Under the pieces are notes generated by a model, which was given only the letters and a program-made list of their open reading frames with translations, was not told the DNA's origin and made no database searches. Positions 22,330 through 33,410 of a stretch of 64,000 bases of DNA are shown here, piece by piece. The first letter of the stretch is position 1, and each line of letters opens with the position of its first letter. Source of the DNA: Dolomedes plantarius (lineage: Eukaryota; Arthropoda; Arachnida; Araneae; Dolomedidae); the NCBI GenBank assembly GCA_907164885.2, contig OU015494.1:224501-288500 (forward strand). The letters run 5' to 3'. The position numbers and the translations under genes are program-made.

Positions 22330-23160
22330 GGATATATCGATTCATTAACAATTCTAGGAAGAAAAATGTCCTTAAAGAACCTAATCTTACATGCCATGAG
22401 ATAGAGAATTCCGAAAGAGTGCTCATTTCGTTGATTCAAAGAGAAGCTTTTGACAAATCTAGTGAAGATAAAATACGACCTCTTAGACCAGTTGTCGATG
22501 CGTTTGGAATAATTAGAGTAAAAACTAAAGTCATGTATCGACAAGATACGGAAAGTTTCAAATATCCAGTGCTTTTGCCATCAGATCATCCAGTTGTTCA
22601 TTTGTTGATTCCTGGAAACATCAAGAATTATTACACGCAGGGGTCTCCTTATTGATGACACATCCGAGGGAGAAATATTGGATCATAAAGGCCAGGAAAC
22701 ACTATTCGGACAGTGGTTGGACAATGTGTGCGTTGTAAGAGATTCAGCACTCGGAAAATGGCGACAGTGCCAGTAGCATTACCCCCAGAGAGAGTCCAAG
22801 ACGCAGCAGTATTTCAGGTCGTTGGCATAGATCTAGCGGGCCCTTTGTATCTAAAGAGTAAACAGAAGGCATGGGTTGTATTGTACACCTGTGCTGTGTA
22901 CCGAGCGGTGCACTTCGAACCGATTACATCTCTGTCCACCGAAGCTTTTCTCCAGTCATTGCGGCGGTTTATAGCCAGAAGAGGTAGGCCAACGACGATC
23001 TACTCTTACAATGGTACAAATTTTGTCGGGGCAGATAAAGCCTTTTCGGAATTAGACTGGAATCAAATTTCTACCGCTGCAACTCTTCGCAGAATTCGCT
23101 GGAAATTTAACCCTCCTACAGCAGCCTGGTGGGGAGGTTGGTGGGAGCGCTGATCCAAAT
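22330..23160 (+). pseudogene. BEL-1 integrase, catalytic Asp lost
   Basis: 22330-22655 is the N-terminal zinc-binding region, frameshifted. The core at 22713-23153 reads VVGIDLAGPLYL (first Asp), IARRGRPTTIYSYNGTNF and WKFNPPTAAWWGGWWER (Glu). In the second block the family has YSDNGT; here the codon is TAC, so the second catalytic Asp is Tyr. A stop follows directly after GGWWER. BEL-2 at 33978-34610 keeps the Asp. Confidence 0.9.
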
Positions 23161-23374
23161 GCTGAAAGAATTTTGAGAAAGTTCTAGGAAGAGCCTCACT
23201 AACCTATGAAGAACTTAACACCCTCCTTTGCGATTGTGAACAAATAGTAAACGCGAGACCCCTAACATATGTGACAGAAGACATAGACAGTTTGACACCA
23301 TTGACTCCGGCTATGTTCTTACAAGAATAAGGTCTTCCGACGTTGAGGATATAGACACAATCGATACTCAAGAA

Positions 23375-23734
23375 ATGAATAGAAGAATCAGATACAGGCA
23401 ACAGGTCAGAAGCCATGTTAGTGAAAGATTCCGTATAGAATATCTTGGCCAGTTGCAACAAAGGACTTTACATCGAGCACGAATCAAATCCCTAGCTGTA
23501 GGCGATATTGTGCTTTTGGGGAGTGACAGTAAGAAACGTACCTATTGGCCATTAGCTCGAGTATTAAAGTTGATTCCTGGAAAAGACGGCCAAAACCGAG
23601 TTGCCCGTGTAAAGACTGAGTTTGGTGAACTGTTAAGACCAATACAAAGACTGTTTCATTTAGAGATCGACAAAACATTACCTTATGAAACCAGTACTTC
23701 GTACAAAATGTGGAAGAAAAGTGACTGTTCCTGA
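23375..23734 (+). pseudogene. BEL-1 integrase C-terminus (DUF5641-like)
   Basis: LAVGDIVLLGSDSKKRTYWP and LIPGKDGQNRVARVKTEFG are the conserved C-terminal domain of Pao integrases, ending in LRPIQRLFHLEID. The frame is open to a stop at 23732-23734. Between it and the core, 23160-23370 is frameshifted. Confidence 0.85.
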
Positions 23735-23887
23735 TAGATTGTCTTATGATTGAACATTTTTAACTTTTGCCTTTTTTATATTTTGATTGATAATTATTAG
23801 TTTTAGTGCATATTATGTAATTATGTTTAGTGTCATTGAATATTCTAATTTTGTGATTGGTTGTTGAGTTTACCTTCAGTAAACTCA

Positions 23888-23898
23888 AGGTGGGAGGA
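23888..23898 (+). other. BEL-1 polypurine tract
   Basis: AGGTGGGAGGA directly precedes the 3' LTR, where plus-strand synthesis would start. Confidence 0.8.
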
Positions 23899-24192
23899 TA
23901 TCAGAAATGAGGCCTCTCTCGTACATTTCCTTTAGCCTGTCAGCAATAGTCGCCAGAATGTTTTATGTATGTTTATGTAGGGGGCGACGCAGTGCTTGCT
24001 GGGAAGGCGCAGAGTGAGTTTCAATCCCGCTTCTGTCTGTGGTCTGTGTAACATGTATGTGTGTGGTGCGTCTAGTGAAGTGATAAAATGTGTTTCTGTG
24101 TAGATTCGTCTCTTTCTTGAGTTTTTGGCCTCGACCCTTCATTTTAGAACGATGCGTAATATCGGGTAGAAATTATGGTCGTATGTGTGAAA
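23899..24192 (+). repeat. BEL-1 3' LTR
   Basis: 294 bp, about 94 percent like the 5' LTR, ending TGTGTGAAA before the AAAGT duplication. Confidence 0.93.
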
Positions 24193-24197
24193 AAAGT

Positions 24198-24907
24198 TCA
24201 TATTGAATGCCTTGATTATGGCTACAATGTCGGAGTGCCACAGGACTCGTCCTTAGGACCGGTCGTGTGGCTGATCACAATTAATGAGTTATTATAAGAA
24301 GAAGGGAATAGAGATGAATATATATTGCAAGCATTTGCAGATGATTATATGGTAATTTTACATAGTCCAGTAGTTTATAAATTCACAACTTTATCAAGAG
24401 CAAGCGTTGATGGATGTGAAAAATGGGCAACCAAGCATAGGCTGGACTTTAGTATAGAGAAATGTAAATACACAGTAGTTATGAATAAAGGTAACATTAA
24501 AAGGAAACCATCTATATTATTAAAAAATAAAAACATCATTTATAGCGCGGAAATTAAGTACTTAGGAATTATTATTGATACCAAAATTAATTTTAAGCCC
24601 TCACCTGAACAGCTTAAAAGAAAAGTCAATGAGAATACTATATAAAATGATACGCATAACTAGAAAAACATGGGGCGTTAATGGTAAAATAATTGAAGAG
24701 ATATATAAAGTTGTAATCGAAAAGTTACTCCTGTATGGAGCTGAAATATGGTATAGAGACCAAGTGGTTTTTAATAAATTAAAACAGCTTCAAAGACCAT
24801 CGTTAATAGCAATAACCAAGTGCTATAGAACTGTAGCTACTGATACTCTTAACGTGCTGGCAGGTTGTAAGCCACTCACCAACAAGCAAGAGCAATGTAT
24901 CAGTTAA
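24198..24907 (+). pseudogene. A2 reverse transcriptase, 3' half
   Basis: It resumes with NVGVPQDSSLGPVVWL, then QAFADDYMVILHSPVVYKFT with the catalytic Asp pair, the thumb (KYLGIIIDTKINF) and the connection IEKLLLYGAEIWYRDQ and TKCYRTVATDTLNVLAGC. These line up with A1 3060-3620. Frameshifts occur near 24300, 24610 and 24900. Confidence 0.85.
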
Positions 24908-25700
24908 ATATGTTATATGAAGAAGGTAAAGAAATTAAAATTGGAAATATAATTTACAATTCAGAAAACTGTTCTATAAGAATCCGAAGGATAGAGGATG
25001 TAGATGAGTGGATGAGTATCGACTGGACATTTCAAGAAAAATGTAGGACGAGTGACATTTTTTTATACAGATGGTTCAAGAACAGGAGACAAAATCGGTG
25101 TGGGGAGTAGTGCACTATAAAGAGGGCATAAAGGAAATCTATAAAGATCGTATAGTGAGAGGTGACTCGTATATCGCGAAACTACGAGCAATACAAATGG
25201 TTATTGATATGATAAAAAAAATATAAAAAGAAGCGATATTTTCACAAGCCTCAAGAAGTGCCCTTGAAGCACTTAAATCAATTAATATAAAGGAGACCTA
25301 GTTACCCAAATAAAACAACGATAAAAGAAAAAAAATGGATATATTTTGCACTGGTGAAGGCCCATTTCGGGATATTAGGTAATGAAGAGGCGGACATGGC
25401 AGCCAAAGAGGTTTCAGTTTCTGATTTTATTAATGTTACCTATAAATATACCAAAAAAACAATTAAAAATGAAATTGAAAAGAATGAATTATATATATGG
25501 CAGCAAGATTGGAACAACTCAGAAAAAGGCAGATGGACACACCAAATTTATAAGACTGTCAGTGAAGATCGCTTATGCGGGGACTTCCTCATGAATCAAG
25601 CAATAACTGGCCATGGCTGCTTTGCGGCCTATCAGAAGAGATTCCATAATAAGAGCGATCTTTGCTTCTGTGGTCGACGCAAACGGTAGTAGAACATTGT
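24895..25700 (+). pseudogene. A2 RNase H and C-terminal CCHC
   Basis: The first RNase H block (YTDGSRTGDKIG in mixed frames near 25063-25100) and the last (VKAHFGILGNEEADMAAKE, 25349-25410) survive. The middle is broken by stops. The tail at 25500-25689 reads RLCGDFLMNQAITGHGCFAA and DLCFC, then loses its frame. It matches the A1 tail after the 4287-4711 insertion. Confidence 0.82.
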
Positions 25701-26083
25701 TTATTCATTTGTAATAACTTCAAACAGATAAGAGACCTTAACCAGTGATTTTGTCAACTGGGATAAATTTAAAATCTACAATGATTATTATTGTAACAAG
25801 GCGATAAAGAATATTGCACAAGTGTCAATTGATTTTCATAGCCCTTTTACTAATGTTTAATAGTATTGTTTACTTACCTTCGTTTTATTTTCTTCTGTAA
25901 ATAAGAGCTGCTTTGTGAATAGTATTTTGTTATATTGGTATAACCGTTAAATTATTAGAACGCCCAGGAAAAAGTCAGCTTAATCAGAGTGAATTAAAAT
26001 GTACTAATAACATACTCAAATCGGTTTAGAATAATATAATTTATTGACCGAAAATAAAAATAGGGAAGAGAAATATATATACA
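25700..26083. other. 3' end of A2 and flank
   Basis: The first 150 bp still hold ORF2 tail codons in mixed frames. The rest is AT-rich with no gene. Confidence 0.4.
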
Positions 26084-26085
26084 TA

Positions 26086-27642
26086 CACTGCTCAAAACAA
26101 TTAGGGGAGCACATGTTTTTAACGAAATTACGCAAATACTTACACCGATAAGTAACATAAAATAAATCATCCATAATTTAAAGCCAAGCAGGAAACAGAA
26201 GAAGAACTTCATATGCAAATCAAAGTTCATGACGTCAAAAACCAGAAAAAGAACATAAGGGAGGAAATCGGGATGTTGCAGAAACGTCTGTTTCACTGCC
26301 TTAACTGTGAAATTCGATTGCTCAGTTTTCTTTTTGAGAAAGGTGACTGAAAATGTCTCAACAACGTGATTTAGAGGAATCCATCGCATGGCGTATTATA
26401 GGCAACCTTGAATCCGGGCAAACACAACGTAGTGTCGCGGACGCTGTTGGAGTCTCCAGAAGTGTCGTTGCAAGGCTGTGGAATCGATTCCAAGAAACAG
26501 GGAATGTTAGACGTCGACCAGGGCAAGGTCGGCCACGCGCCACTACAGCAACTGATGACCGGTATATACTGTTAACAGCTCGTCGTAGCAGAACAGACAA
26601 TGCTACTCAGCTGCAAAGACAGTTGATCTTGGCAACAGGACGAGGGGTGTCCAGCCAAACAGTAAGTAATAGGCTTCATCAGGGAGACGTCAGGGAGGGG
26701 TCTCTATGCACGTAGGCCAATGGTCTGCATTCCGTTGACCTCACGCCACCGTGCGGCCCGAAGGAGATGGGCTGCTGAACATCTAGATTGGGAGCAACAT
26801 GATTGGAGCCAAGTGTTGTTTACAGACGAGTCCCGATTCAGTCTGGAGTGTGACACCCGACGTGTTTTGGTATGGAGGGAAAGGGGCACTCGAAATAATC
26901 CCACATTCATTCGTGAAAGGTCACAATACAGACGAGCTGGTTTTATGGTATGGGGTGGAATCAGCATAGGTGGACGTACGGACCTGCATATCATTCGGAA
27001 TGGTACCTTGACGGCCCGAAGGTATGCAGACGAGATACTGAGACCTCATGTCATACCTTACGCTGCAGCCATGGAGATTCCTTTGTTTTCCAGCATGATA
27101 ATGCCAGACCGCATACAGCTCGTCTTGTGGAGAACATGCTTGAAGCTGAAACAATACAGCGTATGGAATGGTCAGCGTGCTCTCCTGACCTGAATCCAAT
27201 CGAGCATGTTTGGGACATGCCGGACGACGCATTGCTGGGAGACCAAGGCCTCCTTTTACTCTCCGAGACTTGGAGATTGCACTTCTTGATTAGTGGAACA
27301 GTATTCCCAAAGTCTTCTTGATAACATCATCGCATCAATGGAAAATAAGTGTGCAGCAGTCTTAGCTGTTCGAGGAGACCACACGCCATATTAAAATCTT
27401 GCATCATTTCTAAACAATACTTTTTTTTATCATTTACATGTAACCAAATTGTTGCCCTAAATCATCTTTTCATGTTTTTTCCATATTTTCAAAGAATTAA
27501 AGCTTAATTACAAAATTTTTTACATCCCTTTTTCTGTATTGCGCATTGATACGCGCGTACTATCCATTTTATGCCAATACGTGGCTGTCTCGCACGGTTT
27601 TCTTAACTTCTTGGCTTGCTCCCCTAATTCTATTGAGCAGTG
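26086..27642 (+). mobile_element. Tc1-family transposon
   Basis: Ends CACTGCTCAAAACAATTAGG and CACTGCTCAATAGAATTAGG are inverted and flanked by TA (26084-26085 and 27643-27644). 1557 bp with one plus-strand transposase. Confidence 0.95.
26353..27394 (+). pseudogene. Tc1 transposase, DD34E-type, frameshifted
   Basis: From MSQQRDLEESIAWRIIGNLE the paired-type helix-turn-helix follows (QRSVADAVGVSRSVVARLWN, RRRPGQGRPR), a typical AT-hook-like linker. A frameshift near 26690 leads to RPMVCIPLTSRHRAARRRWA and the first Asp in LFTDESRFSL. A second frameshift near 27080 leads to FQHDNARPHTARL (second Asp) and SPDLNPIEHVWD (Glu). The end, ENKCAAVLAVRGDHTPY, is reached at 27394 after a third shift. 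The triad is complete, so only indels keep it silent. Confidence 0.92.
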
Positions 27643-27644
27643 TA

Positions 27645-27994
27645 CATGTAAATACAAATTGAACAATCAAATAAATGAGTGAATAAAATTTAAAGTTCAA
27701 TTATCATTTATACAAAAAAAAAGAAAAGGAGCACTCAGTTTTGAAGTGAAAGTTTGACGTGAAGTTTCAATAGTAGAAACGAATCAAGGTAGTTGTGTAT
27801 ACAATATTTATTGATAAACTATATGGCTTGAGGTAAACTCAAAATGAAGCAAGCTTACGACACATATATTTGTGTAAAAGTTTACCATGTATATTTGTAT
27901 AATATATATGTACATATATGTGTATGTGTGTATATGTGTGTATATATGCATGTATATGTGTATGTATGTGTGTGTGTATATATATATATAGATA
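27645..27994. repeat. AT-rich flank and TG/TA microsatellite
   Basis: No gene. 27895-27994 is a mixed (TATG)/(TG)/(TA) run that continues on the far side of the Tc1 MITE at 28481-28520. Confidence 0.8.
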
Positions 27995-27996
27995 TA

Positions 27997-28480
27997 CACT
28001 CAAGAGCCAAAACATTATGAACAGTGTGCTGCTATACTATTCTACTTGGCCCTGCATTGTATTGGGCTGTCAGTAGAGCCACTGCCTGGCTCCAGTTTTG
28101 CTTCACCATGCGAGACAGTCTCCGAGGACCTTTTTCTTTGATAGCGTGTGGACGTCCAACACCATGTCGTCTACTTCTGGTTTCACCGTCATTCATCCAC
28201 TTTGCATAAGTACTAACAACTGTAGGTAGCGAACAACCCACGAGTCGTGCAGTTCGGAAATACTTGTTCCGAGACTTCGAACCATTACAATCTGCCCTCT
28301 ATCAAAGTCGCTTAGATCCGCAGCCTTCCCCAGCACACACAGAAGTAAGTGAAAGAATGATTCTTCAGACTCTCCAGCAGCAGTTAAATACCACTTCTAC
28401 CTGATCACGTGCCTTCCACGTCATCCAGGCGAATTCATTGCAAAATGTAGGGGTGGTCATAATGTTTTGGCTCTTGAGTG
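27997..28480 (-). mobile_element. Tc1-derived deletion MITE
   Basis: 484 bp with perfect 24-bp inverted ends (CACTCAAGAGCCAAAACATT...) flanked by TA. It landed in a TA-rich microsatellite. The interior is the 5' third of a Tc1 transposase. Confidence 0.95.
28032..28340 (-). pseudogene. Tc1 transposase N-terminal fragment
   Basis: The minus strand reads GKAADLSDFDRGQIVMVRSL, then after a frameshift near 28240 GCSLPTVVSTYAKWMNDGET and RRHGVGRPHAIKEKG, a helix-turn-helix and a GRP linker. Nothing of the catalytic domain follows. The start codon is CTG in this copy. It shows the MITE arose by internal deletion of an autonomous Tc1. Confidence 0.85.
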
Positions 28481-29375
28481 TATATATATAGGTGTGTGTA
28501 TATGTGTATGTATATATATTGTGATACATCATCTACAAACATACGGTATATATGTTCAAATAACATAGTAAGCCAAAGTATATTGTACTTAAATGTTCGA
28601 CATTATAAGTTAATTAGAACTTGCTTTACAGTATAGAATGTAATAACAGTGGTAAAAAAACGAAGAAAATAAGCAACATTATCAGTAGTTTGGCACAGTC
28701 ATTATAAAAACGCAGCATGTAAGGCTACGTGACCTTCTGTTTTGAAGGGGTAAAATGTGCAATATAAAATGTAACATTTATACGATATAAGAAACATTTA
28801 TAGAGGTAAGGTATTAAAAATATGCAAAATAAACTTACGTGCAGATTTGAAGAAAGGCTTTAACTGGGATTGTAGAGCCAATGCCAAACATATAAAACAT
28901 TAAAAGATGCCAGTATTTAACAGACAAGTGCCCAATAATGTGACAGCGAATAATTAGTGTTGCTGCTGTGCAGATTTGTAAATTGTAGAGAGCCGTAAAG
29001 TTGATAGATTAGAGTTAAGTTAAAACTATTAAATAGATAAATGAGTTAAAATAATTATAATAAAGAACTAGGGGTTACTTTATCTGTAAAAATAGTAAAC
29101 AATATTTGCTAATTAGTTTAAGATGAAGTTTGGAGGTTAGCTTATATGAAAATAGATTGGAAGACATGACAGGGTGGCGTGGAGCTTTCGCTCTAACTTC
29201 CGGATCCTTGGTTCAACAGTTCGAATACAGCAAATGGTACCGAGTAACAAGTATGCAGAAATAATAATATATAATAATGAGACAACTGAAAGTCACTTCG
29301 ATAAAGTTTATTAGTTCAGATAGTAGTTACAATTATTATAAATTCTTTATGTTTATTTATCTCATATTAAGTATT
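28481..29375. other. Unassigned, microsatellite then no gene
   Basis: 28481-28520 is TA/TG repeat. The remainder is AT-rich with no supported frame. 29170-29230 has weak tRNA-like boxes that I do not call. Confidence 0.5.
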
Positions 29376-29380
29376 ACTTT

Positions 29381-29643
29381 TGTTGCGTCACAGTGTACTT
29401 AGATTGTCTCCCGCTAGGGGAGAATTTTGTTCTTGTTTTTATGTAATCAGTGTGGCTTATGTTTTCGTCTATTAAAGATGTGTCTGTCTTCGTTAGAATC
29501 GAATATTCATTTATTGTTTTTTTGTGTAAATAAATAAGAACCCTACAGCTCTAGGTGATCATTTTAGATAGACAGAGTAGCATCACCAATGAAAAGGAAG
29601 GTGAGTGAAAATCATCTTACTTTATTTGCTTTCTATTCTAATA
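29381..29643 (+). repeat. BEL-2 5' LTR
   Basis: Starts TGTTGCGTCACAG and ends TTCTAATA. An AATAAATAAG polyadenylation-type signal lies near 29527. Confidence 0.96.
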
Positions 29644-29647
29644 TTAT

Positions 29648-29665
29648 TGGCGTCCGCGACAGGAT
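29648..29665 (+). other. BEL-2 primer-binding site candidate
   Basis: TGGCGTCCGCGACAGGAT starts 4 bp after the LTR. It resembles sites complementary to tRNA-Arg. The tRNA is not certain. Confidence 0.55.
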
Positions 29666-29729
29666 ACCTAGACGGTTAGGGTAAAATTAAAAGTTTTGTA
29701 AAGATTATTTGCATTTGAAGTTATTGAAA

Positions 29730-31110
29730 ATGAATATCGATAAGAATAGAAGTTTGAGAACAGTTATTAGAACTGCCACAACTAAGTTAATAAATAAAAG
29801 AGATTCATTGTTACAAGAATCGTCAACGAATATAGATAGTATTGAAGAATGTATAGTTCTATTAGACGATAAGTTAAGAAGTTTACGTGAATTGAACGAA
29901 AAAATATATATTGATATAAATGAAACAGAAAGTTTAGAAAAAGAAGTGAGTTCCGCTGAAACTTACACTGAAGAGATTTTAACTTGCAAATTTAGAGAGC
30001 ATAAGTACATAAGTTTATACCAATCAAACTGTTCAATCAGAACATAGCTACGTTGAAAATAATGATAACATTTCCTCTAGCATTGTCTGTACGAAACAAA
30101 ACGAAATTAGTGCGTCTCCAACAGTGACTGTTAAACTACCTCGCCTTTCTATTGAAAATTTTGATGGAGATGTTTGTAAATGGCCTGAATTTTGGTCGAG
30201 ATTTAAAACGGCGATTCATGAAAAGAAATCTTTGTCAGATGTCGAGAAATTTTCGTATTTAAGGTCCTATTTAAGTAAAGATGCTGAATTAGCTATTTCT
30301 GGTTTGTCGATTACGCAAGAAAATTATTCTAAATCAATTTCGATTCTCGAGTCCCGTTTTGGAAAGAGAGAAATAATTATCGATAAACATATCGCAAAAT
30401 TACTTAGTTTGGAATGTTGTAAAAATTCTAAAATGTTGTAGCTCTAAGAAAATTGTATGACACATGTCAAGTTGAAATTAATGCATTAAAAAGTCTTGAA
30501 ATTGAGCCAGATAGTTACGGAACACTTTTATTTCCGATTCTGATTAGGAATATTCCCACTGATTTAGCTTTGGATTTCAACAGAACACACCAATCTGAGA
30601 CTAATAAAATAACAGATTTGTTACAATTTTAAAAAGAGATAGAATCCCGCGAAAGTACAAATTTGATGACCAAGTCAGAGAACGAAAGTAAACATTTTTA
30701 TGATTCAACGCGCAATTCCAATGCTCTCTGTCGAAGACCAGAAGTTGCCTACTATTGCAGAGGCTCGAAAGACAAAACAAAAACTTTCACATCTGCCGAT
30801 CTTTTCAGCGCCACAATAAATGAAAATAAAAATCGAAATGTCTGCATATTTTGTAGTAAGCCGCATGATAGTGCGAGGTGTGAATGAGCAAAAACATTAA
30901 CCATCGAAGACAAAAAATCTCTCCTAATGAGGTCTGGCGCCTGTTTCCGCTGTTTACGTGTTGGTCATCAGAGCCGTGCATGTAGAATGAAGCTAAAATG
31001 CGCTTTTTGCGGTTACAGACATTTAGATATGTGTTTTTCTAAGAGCGATTTAAAAAACACCTCATCAGAGAATGATAATAAAGATGACAAAAATGTCAAG
31101 AGCATTTTAT
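29730..31110 (+). pseudogene. BEL-2 gag with zinc knuckles
   Basis: The ATG at 29730 starts an N-terminal coiled region (NIDSIEECIVLLDDKLRSLR). 30124-30441 is the DUF1759 core (LPRLSIENFDGDVCKWPEFW, KFSYLRSYLSKDAELAISGL). After frameshifts, 30840-31040 holds CIFCSKPHDSARC, CFRCLRVGHQSRAC and CAFCGYRHLDMC, with a TGA at 30885-30887 after the first. Gag forms the particle and binds RNA. Confidence 0.9.
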
Positions 31111-31139
31111 CTATAGAGAATAATGCACTGACCAACCGT

Positions 31140-31406
31140 TCATGCTCTCAGGAAGTCTGTTTACAAACTTTGATAATATGCATTAACGTGAATGGTGTCC
31201 AACATTATATTCGTGCAATTATAGATACAGGAAGTTCAAAATCATATGTTAGCAAATTTGTTGCCGAGAATTTAAGATTACGAAGTTTAGGGAAAGAAAC
31301 CGTTACTCACGGACTGTTCGGTGGAATAGCAAAAAATGTAGAGCATAAAATATATTTAGTAGAACTTCACAATATTGACCTCAGTTTGGTTTCAAGATGG
31401 AAGTAA
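31140..31406 (+). pseudogene. BEL-2 aspartic protease
   Basis: CLQTLIICINVNGVQHYIRA leads to the active site IIDTGSSKSYVSKF, the Pao-type retropepsin loop with an intact Asp-Thr-Gly. It would cut the polyprotein. It is fused to gag in this frame and a frameshift ends it at 31406. Confidence 0.9.
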
Positions 31407-31469
31407 TGGATCAGAAGACAATTTTGTGCTTCCATTCCCAAACTTAAGAGCTCTAAGTGTATTGATAAA

Positions 31470-32916
31470 ATGAAGAGTTCTGGCATTCTTTTTAGCGATG
31501 TTGTCTTTAATGAAAATTTATGTTTATTCGAAAGAGATCCTAAGGAAATACATTTTCTCATTGGTGCCGATTATGCGGGAAATTTATTTACGGGCGAGAT
31601 TAGACAAGTGTCGGAAAAACTCGTTGCAATGAATACTCTTTTGGGTTGGACAGTTATGGGTGTAACTGAAGAAAAAGAAACCTGTAGTTCAAAGATTCTT
31701 CAGTCACTTCACGTTAATAATTCAAAACTTTCCGCGTTATGGGAATTAGATACCTTAGGTATCCGGATCCATTCGAGAGTGGCAAAAAAGGACTAAAGGA
31801 TTTGAGCACTATTGAAAATTTTGAAAAGGATTTAAAAGTTCTTTCTGACGGCAGGTATGAGCTTTCTTTACCCTTCAGGGGTGAAAACGAATTACCTAGT
31901 AACAGGGATTTAGCTTCTAAGAGGCATCGACGAATGTGTCAAAATGCAATCAAATCGGGGTATTTTTCAGATTACGTTGCGGTATTTAGAGAGTGGGAAA
32001 CTTTAAATATAATTGAAAGGGTACCAGACAGCGAGATCGAAGCAGAGAAAGTTCACTATCTTCCCCACAGACCAGTAATTAAACATTCGAGTGAAACAAC
32101 TAAAATTAGACCTGTGTTCGACGCTTCAGCTAGGGAAGCGAATGGGCCTTCTTTAAATGACTGCTTATTTACAGGTCCTAGTTTGATAGAGCTCATCCCG
32201 GACATAATTGATAGATTTCGTTTATATCCTATTGGGTTATCTGCAGACATTGAAAAGGCTTTTTACAGTTAGCTATTGTTCCGGAGCACAGAGATTATCT
32301 AAGATTTTTTTTCCCAGGTGACAGTGAAATTATTTACCGGCACTGTAGGGTGGTGTTCGGAGTATGTTCTAGTCCATTTCTTTTATCAGCATCAATTAAT
32401 CATTTGTTTGATCATTTGTCCGATGAATATTCTGAAATTGCTACAAAACTTAAACACTCTTTTTATGTAGACAATTGCATTTCTGGGGTTTTCAACAAGT
32501 AAGAAATGGAACATTTCATTCTTACCGCTCAGGAAGTTATGCTTAAGGGGTGTTTCAATCTGAGATGCTGGGAGAGTAATATCGCAAATTCACATATTTC
32601 TAAATGCTCTGGTGATACTAATGTGTTAGGCATCACTTGGGATTTGGATAAAGACACTCTTAGATGCAAATTGTTAGGCGATGCGTTGAAAACTGTTGAT
32701 AAAATGACTAAGAGATCAGTTCTATCCATTGTACAACAAATTTTTGATCCTGTGGGTATCTTGTCTGCAGCTACTTTGTTACCGAAGCTTTGGCTGCAGG
32801 AGACTTGGAAAATCAAATTGTCATGGGATGAACCCTTACCCGATGAGTTGCGTAATAAATTTAGCAAATGGTTTGATCAAATTTCGTGCTTAGATAATAT
32901 CGAGATTCCGCGGTAA
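31470..32916 (+). pseudogene. BEL-2 reverse transcriptase
   Basis: 31470-31796 is the inter-domain region (FLIGADYAGNLFTGEIRQ, LLGWTVMG). 31739-32272 reads VHYLPHRPVIKHSSETTKIR, PSLNDCLFTGPSL and LSADIEKAF (first catalytic Asp). One T is missing from a T-run near 32262. The palm continues with RVVFGVCSSPFLLSASINHL and FYVDNCISG at 32464-32475, Asn in place of the second Asp. Stops are at about 32501 and 32914. 32506-32916 is the thumb. Confidence 0.92.
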
Positions 32917-32940
32917 ACACTAGTTAATGATAAATCTGAA

Positions 32941-33410
32941 TTACACGGTTTCGTGGACGCATGTAAGACGTCATATGCTGCGTGTGTTTTCATGCGTACA
33001 GAATGTGTTTCAGGAGTAAAAATTTCCCTGTTGCGAGCAAGAGCGCGAGTGGCACCGGTTAAAAATATAACAATGCCTCGCTTGGAGTTACTGGCATGTA
33101 GTATAGGAGCAAGACTTGCTAATTCGGTCAGAATCGCATTAGATTTGTCTGACATTAAAACTACATACTGGACTGATTCAATGGTTGCACTTTGGTGGAT
33201 AAAGAATTATGAGGAATGGTCGATATTTGTATCCAACCGTGTAAAGGAAATTAATAAAATTGCACCACATGAGAGTTGGAGACACGTGCCAGGGACTTTA
33301 AACCCCGCTGATTTGATTTCACGTGGGTGTTTACCAAAACAGTTGTTAGACGCTAAGTGGGTTGAGGGTCCTCCTTGGTTACTTAATTCACGTGAAACTT
33401 GGCCGGTTAC
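32941..33410 (+). pseudogene. BEL-2 RNase H
   Basis: Open as part of 32953-33906. HGFVDACKTSYAACVF holds the first Asp, MPRLELLACSIGARLA the Glu, TTYWTDSMVALWWI the second Asp, and HVPGTLNPADLISRGC the C-terminal His/Asp region. It degrades RNA in the RNA:DNA hybrid. The four expected acidic positions all appear intact. Confidence 0.9.

Larger units (their letters stand above)
18199..24192 (+). mobile_element. BEL/Pao LTR retrotransposon BEL-1, complete but inactive
   Basis: 5994 bp with direct LTRs of about 299 and 294 bp, a primer-binding site, a polypurine tract and the 5-bp duplication AAAGT (18194-18198 and 24193-24197). Removing the element and one AAAGT restores the reading of the A2 reverse transcriptase. 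The LTRs differ by about nine substitutions and eight single-base indels, so it is older than BEL-2. Order of domains is gag, protease, reverse transcriptase, RNase H, integrase. Confidence 0.95.
14230..25870 (+). mobile_element. Non-LTR retrotransposon A2, decayed, split by BEL-1
   Basis: This is a second member of the A1 family, with the same domain order and about two-thirds protein identity in the endonuclease. A GC-richer 5' leader precedes an ORF1 ATG at 15075. ORF1, endonuclease, reverse transcriptase, RNase H and CCHC tail follow, all with many stops. BEL-1 (18199-24192) interrupts it between the AFDSV and GVPQ blocks. Both end coordinates are estimates. Confidence 0.8.

Noticed and set aside
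27808..27999. Tyr/Ile/His-rich minus-strand frame
   Set aside because: Translation of the TA/TG microsatellite.
29170..29230. tRNA-like A/B boxes that might mark a SINE
   Set aside because: GTTCGAATAC is one base off the B-box spacing and no cloverleaf could be drawn.
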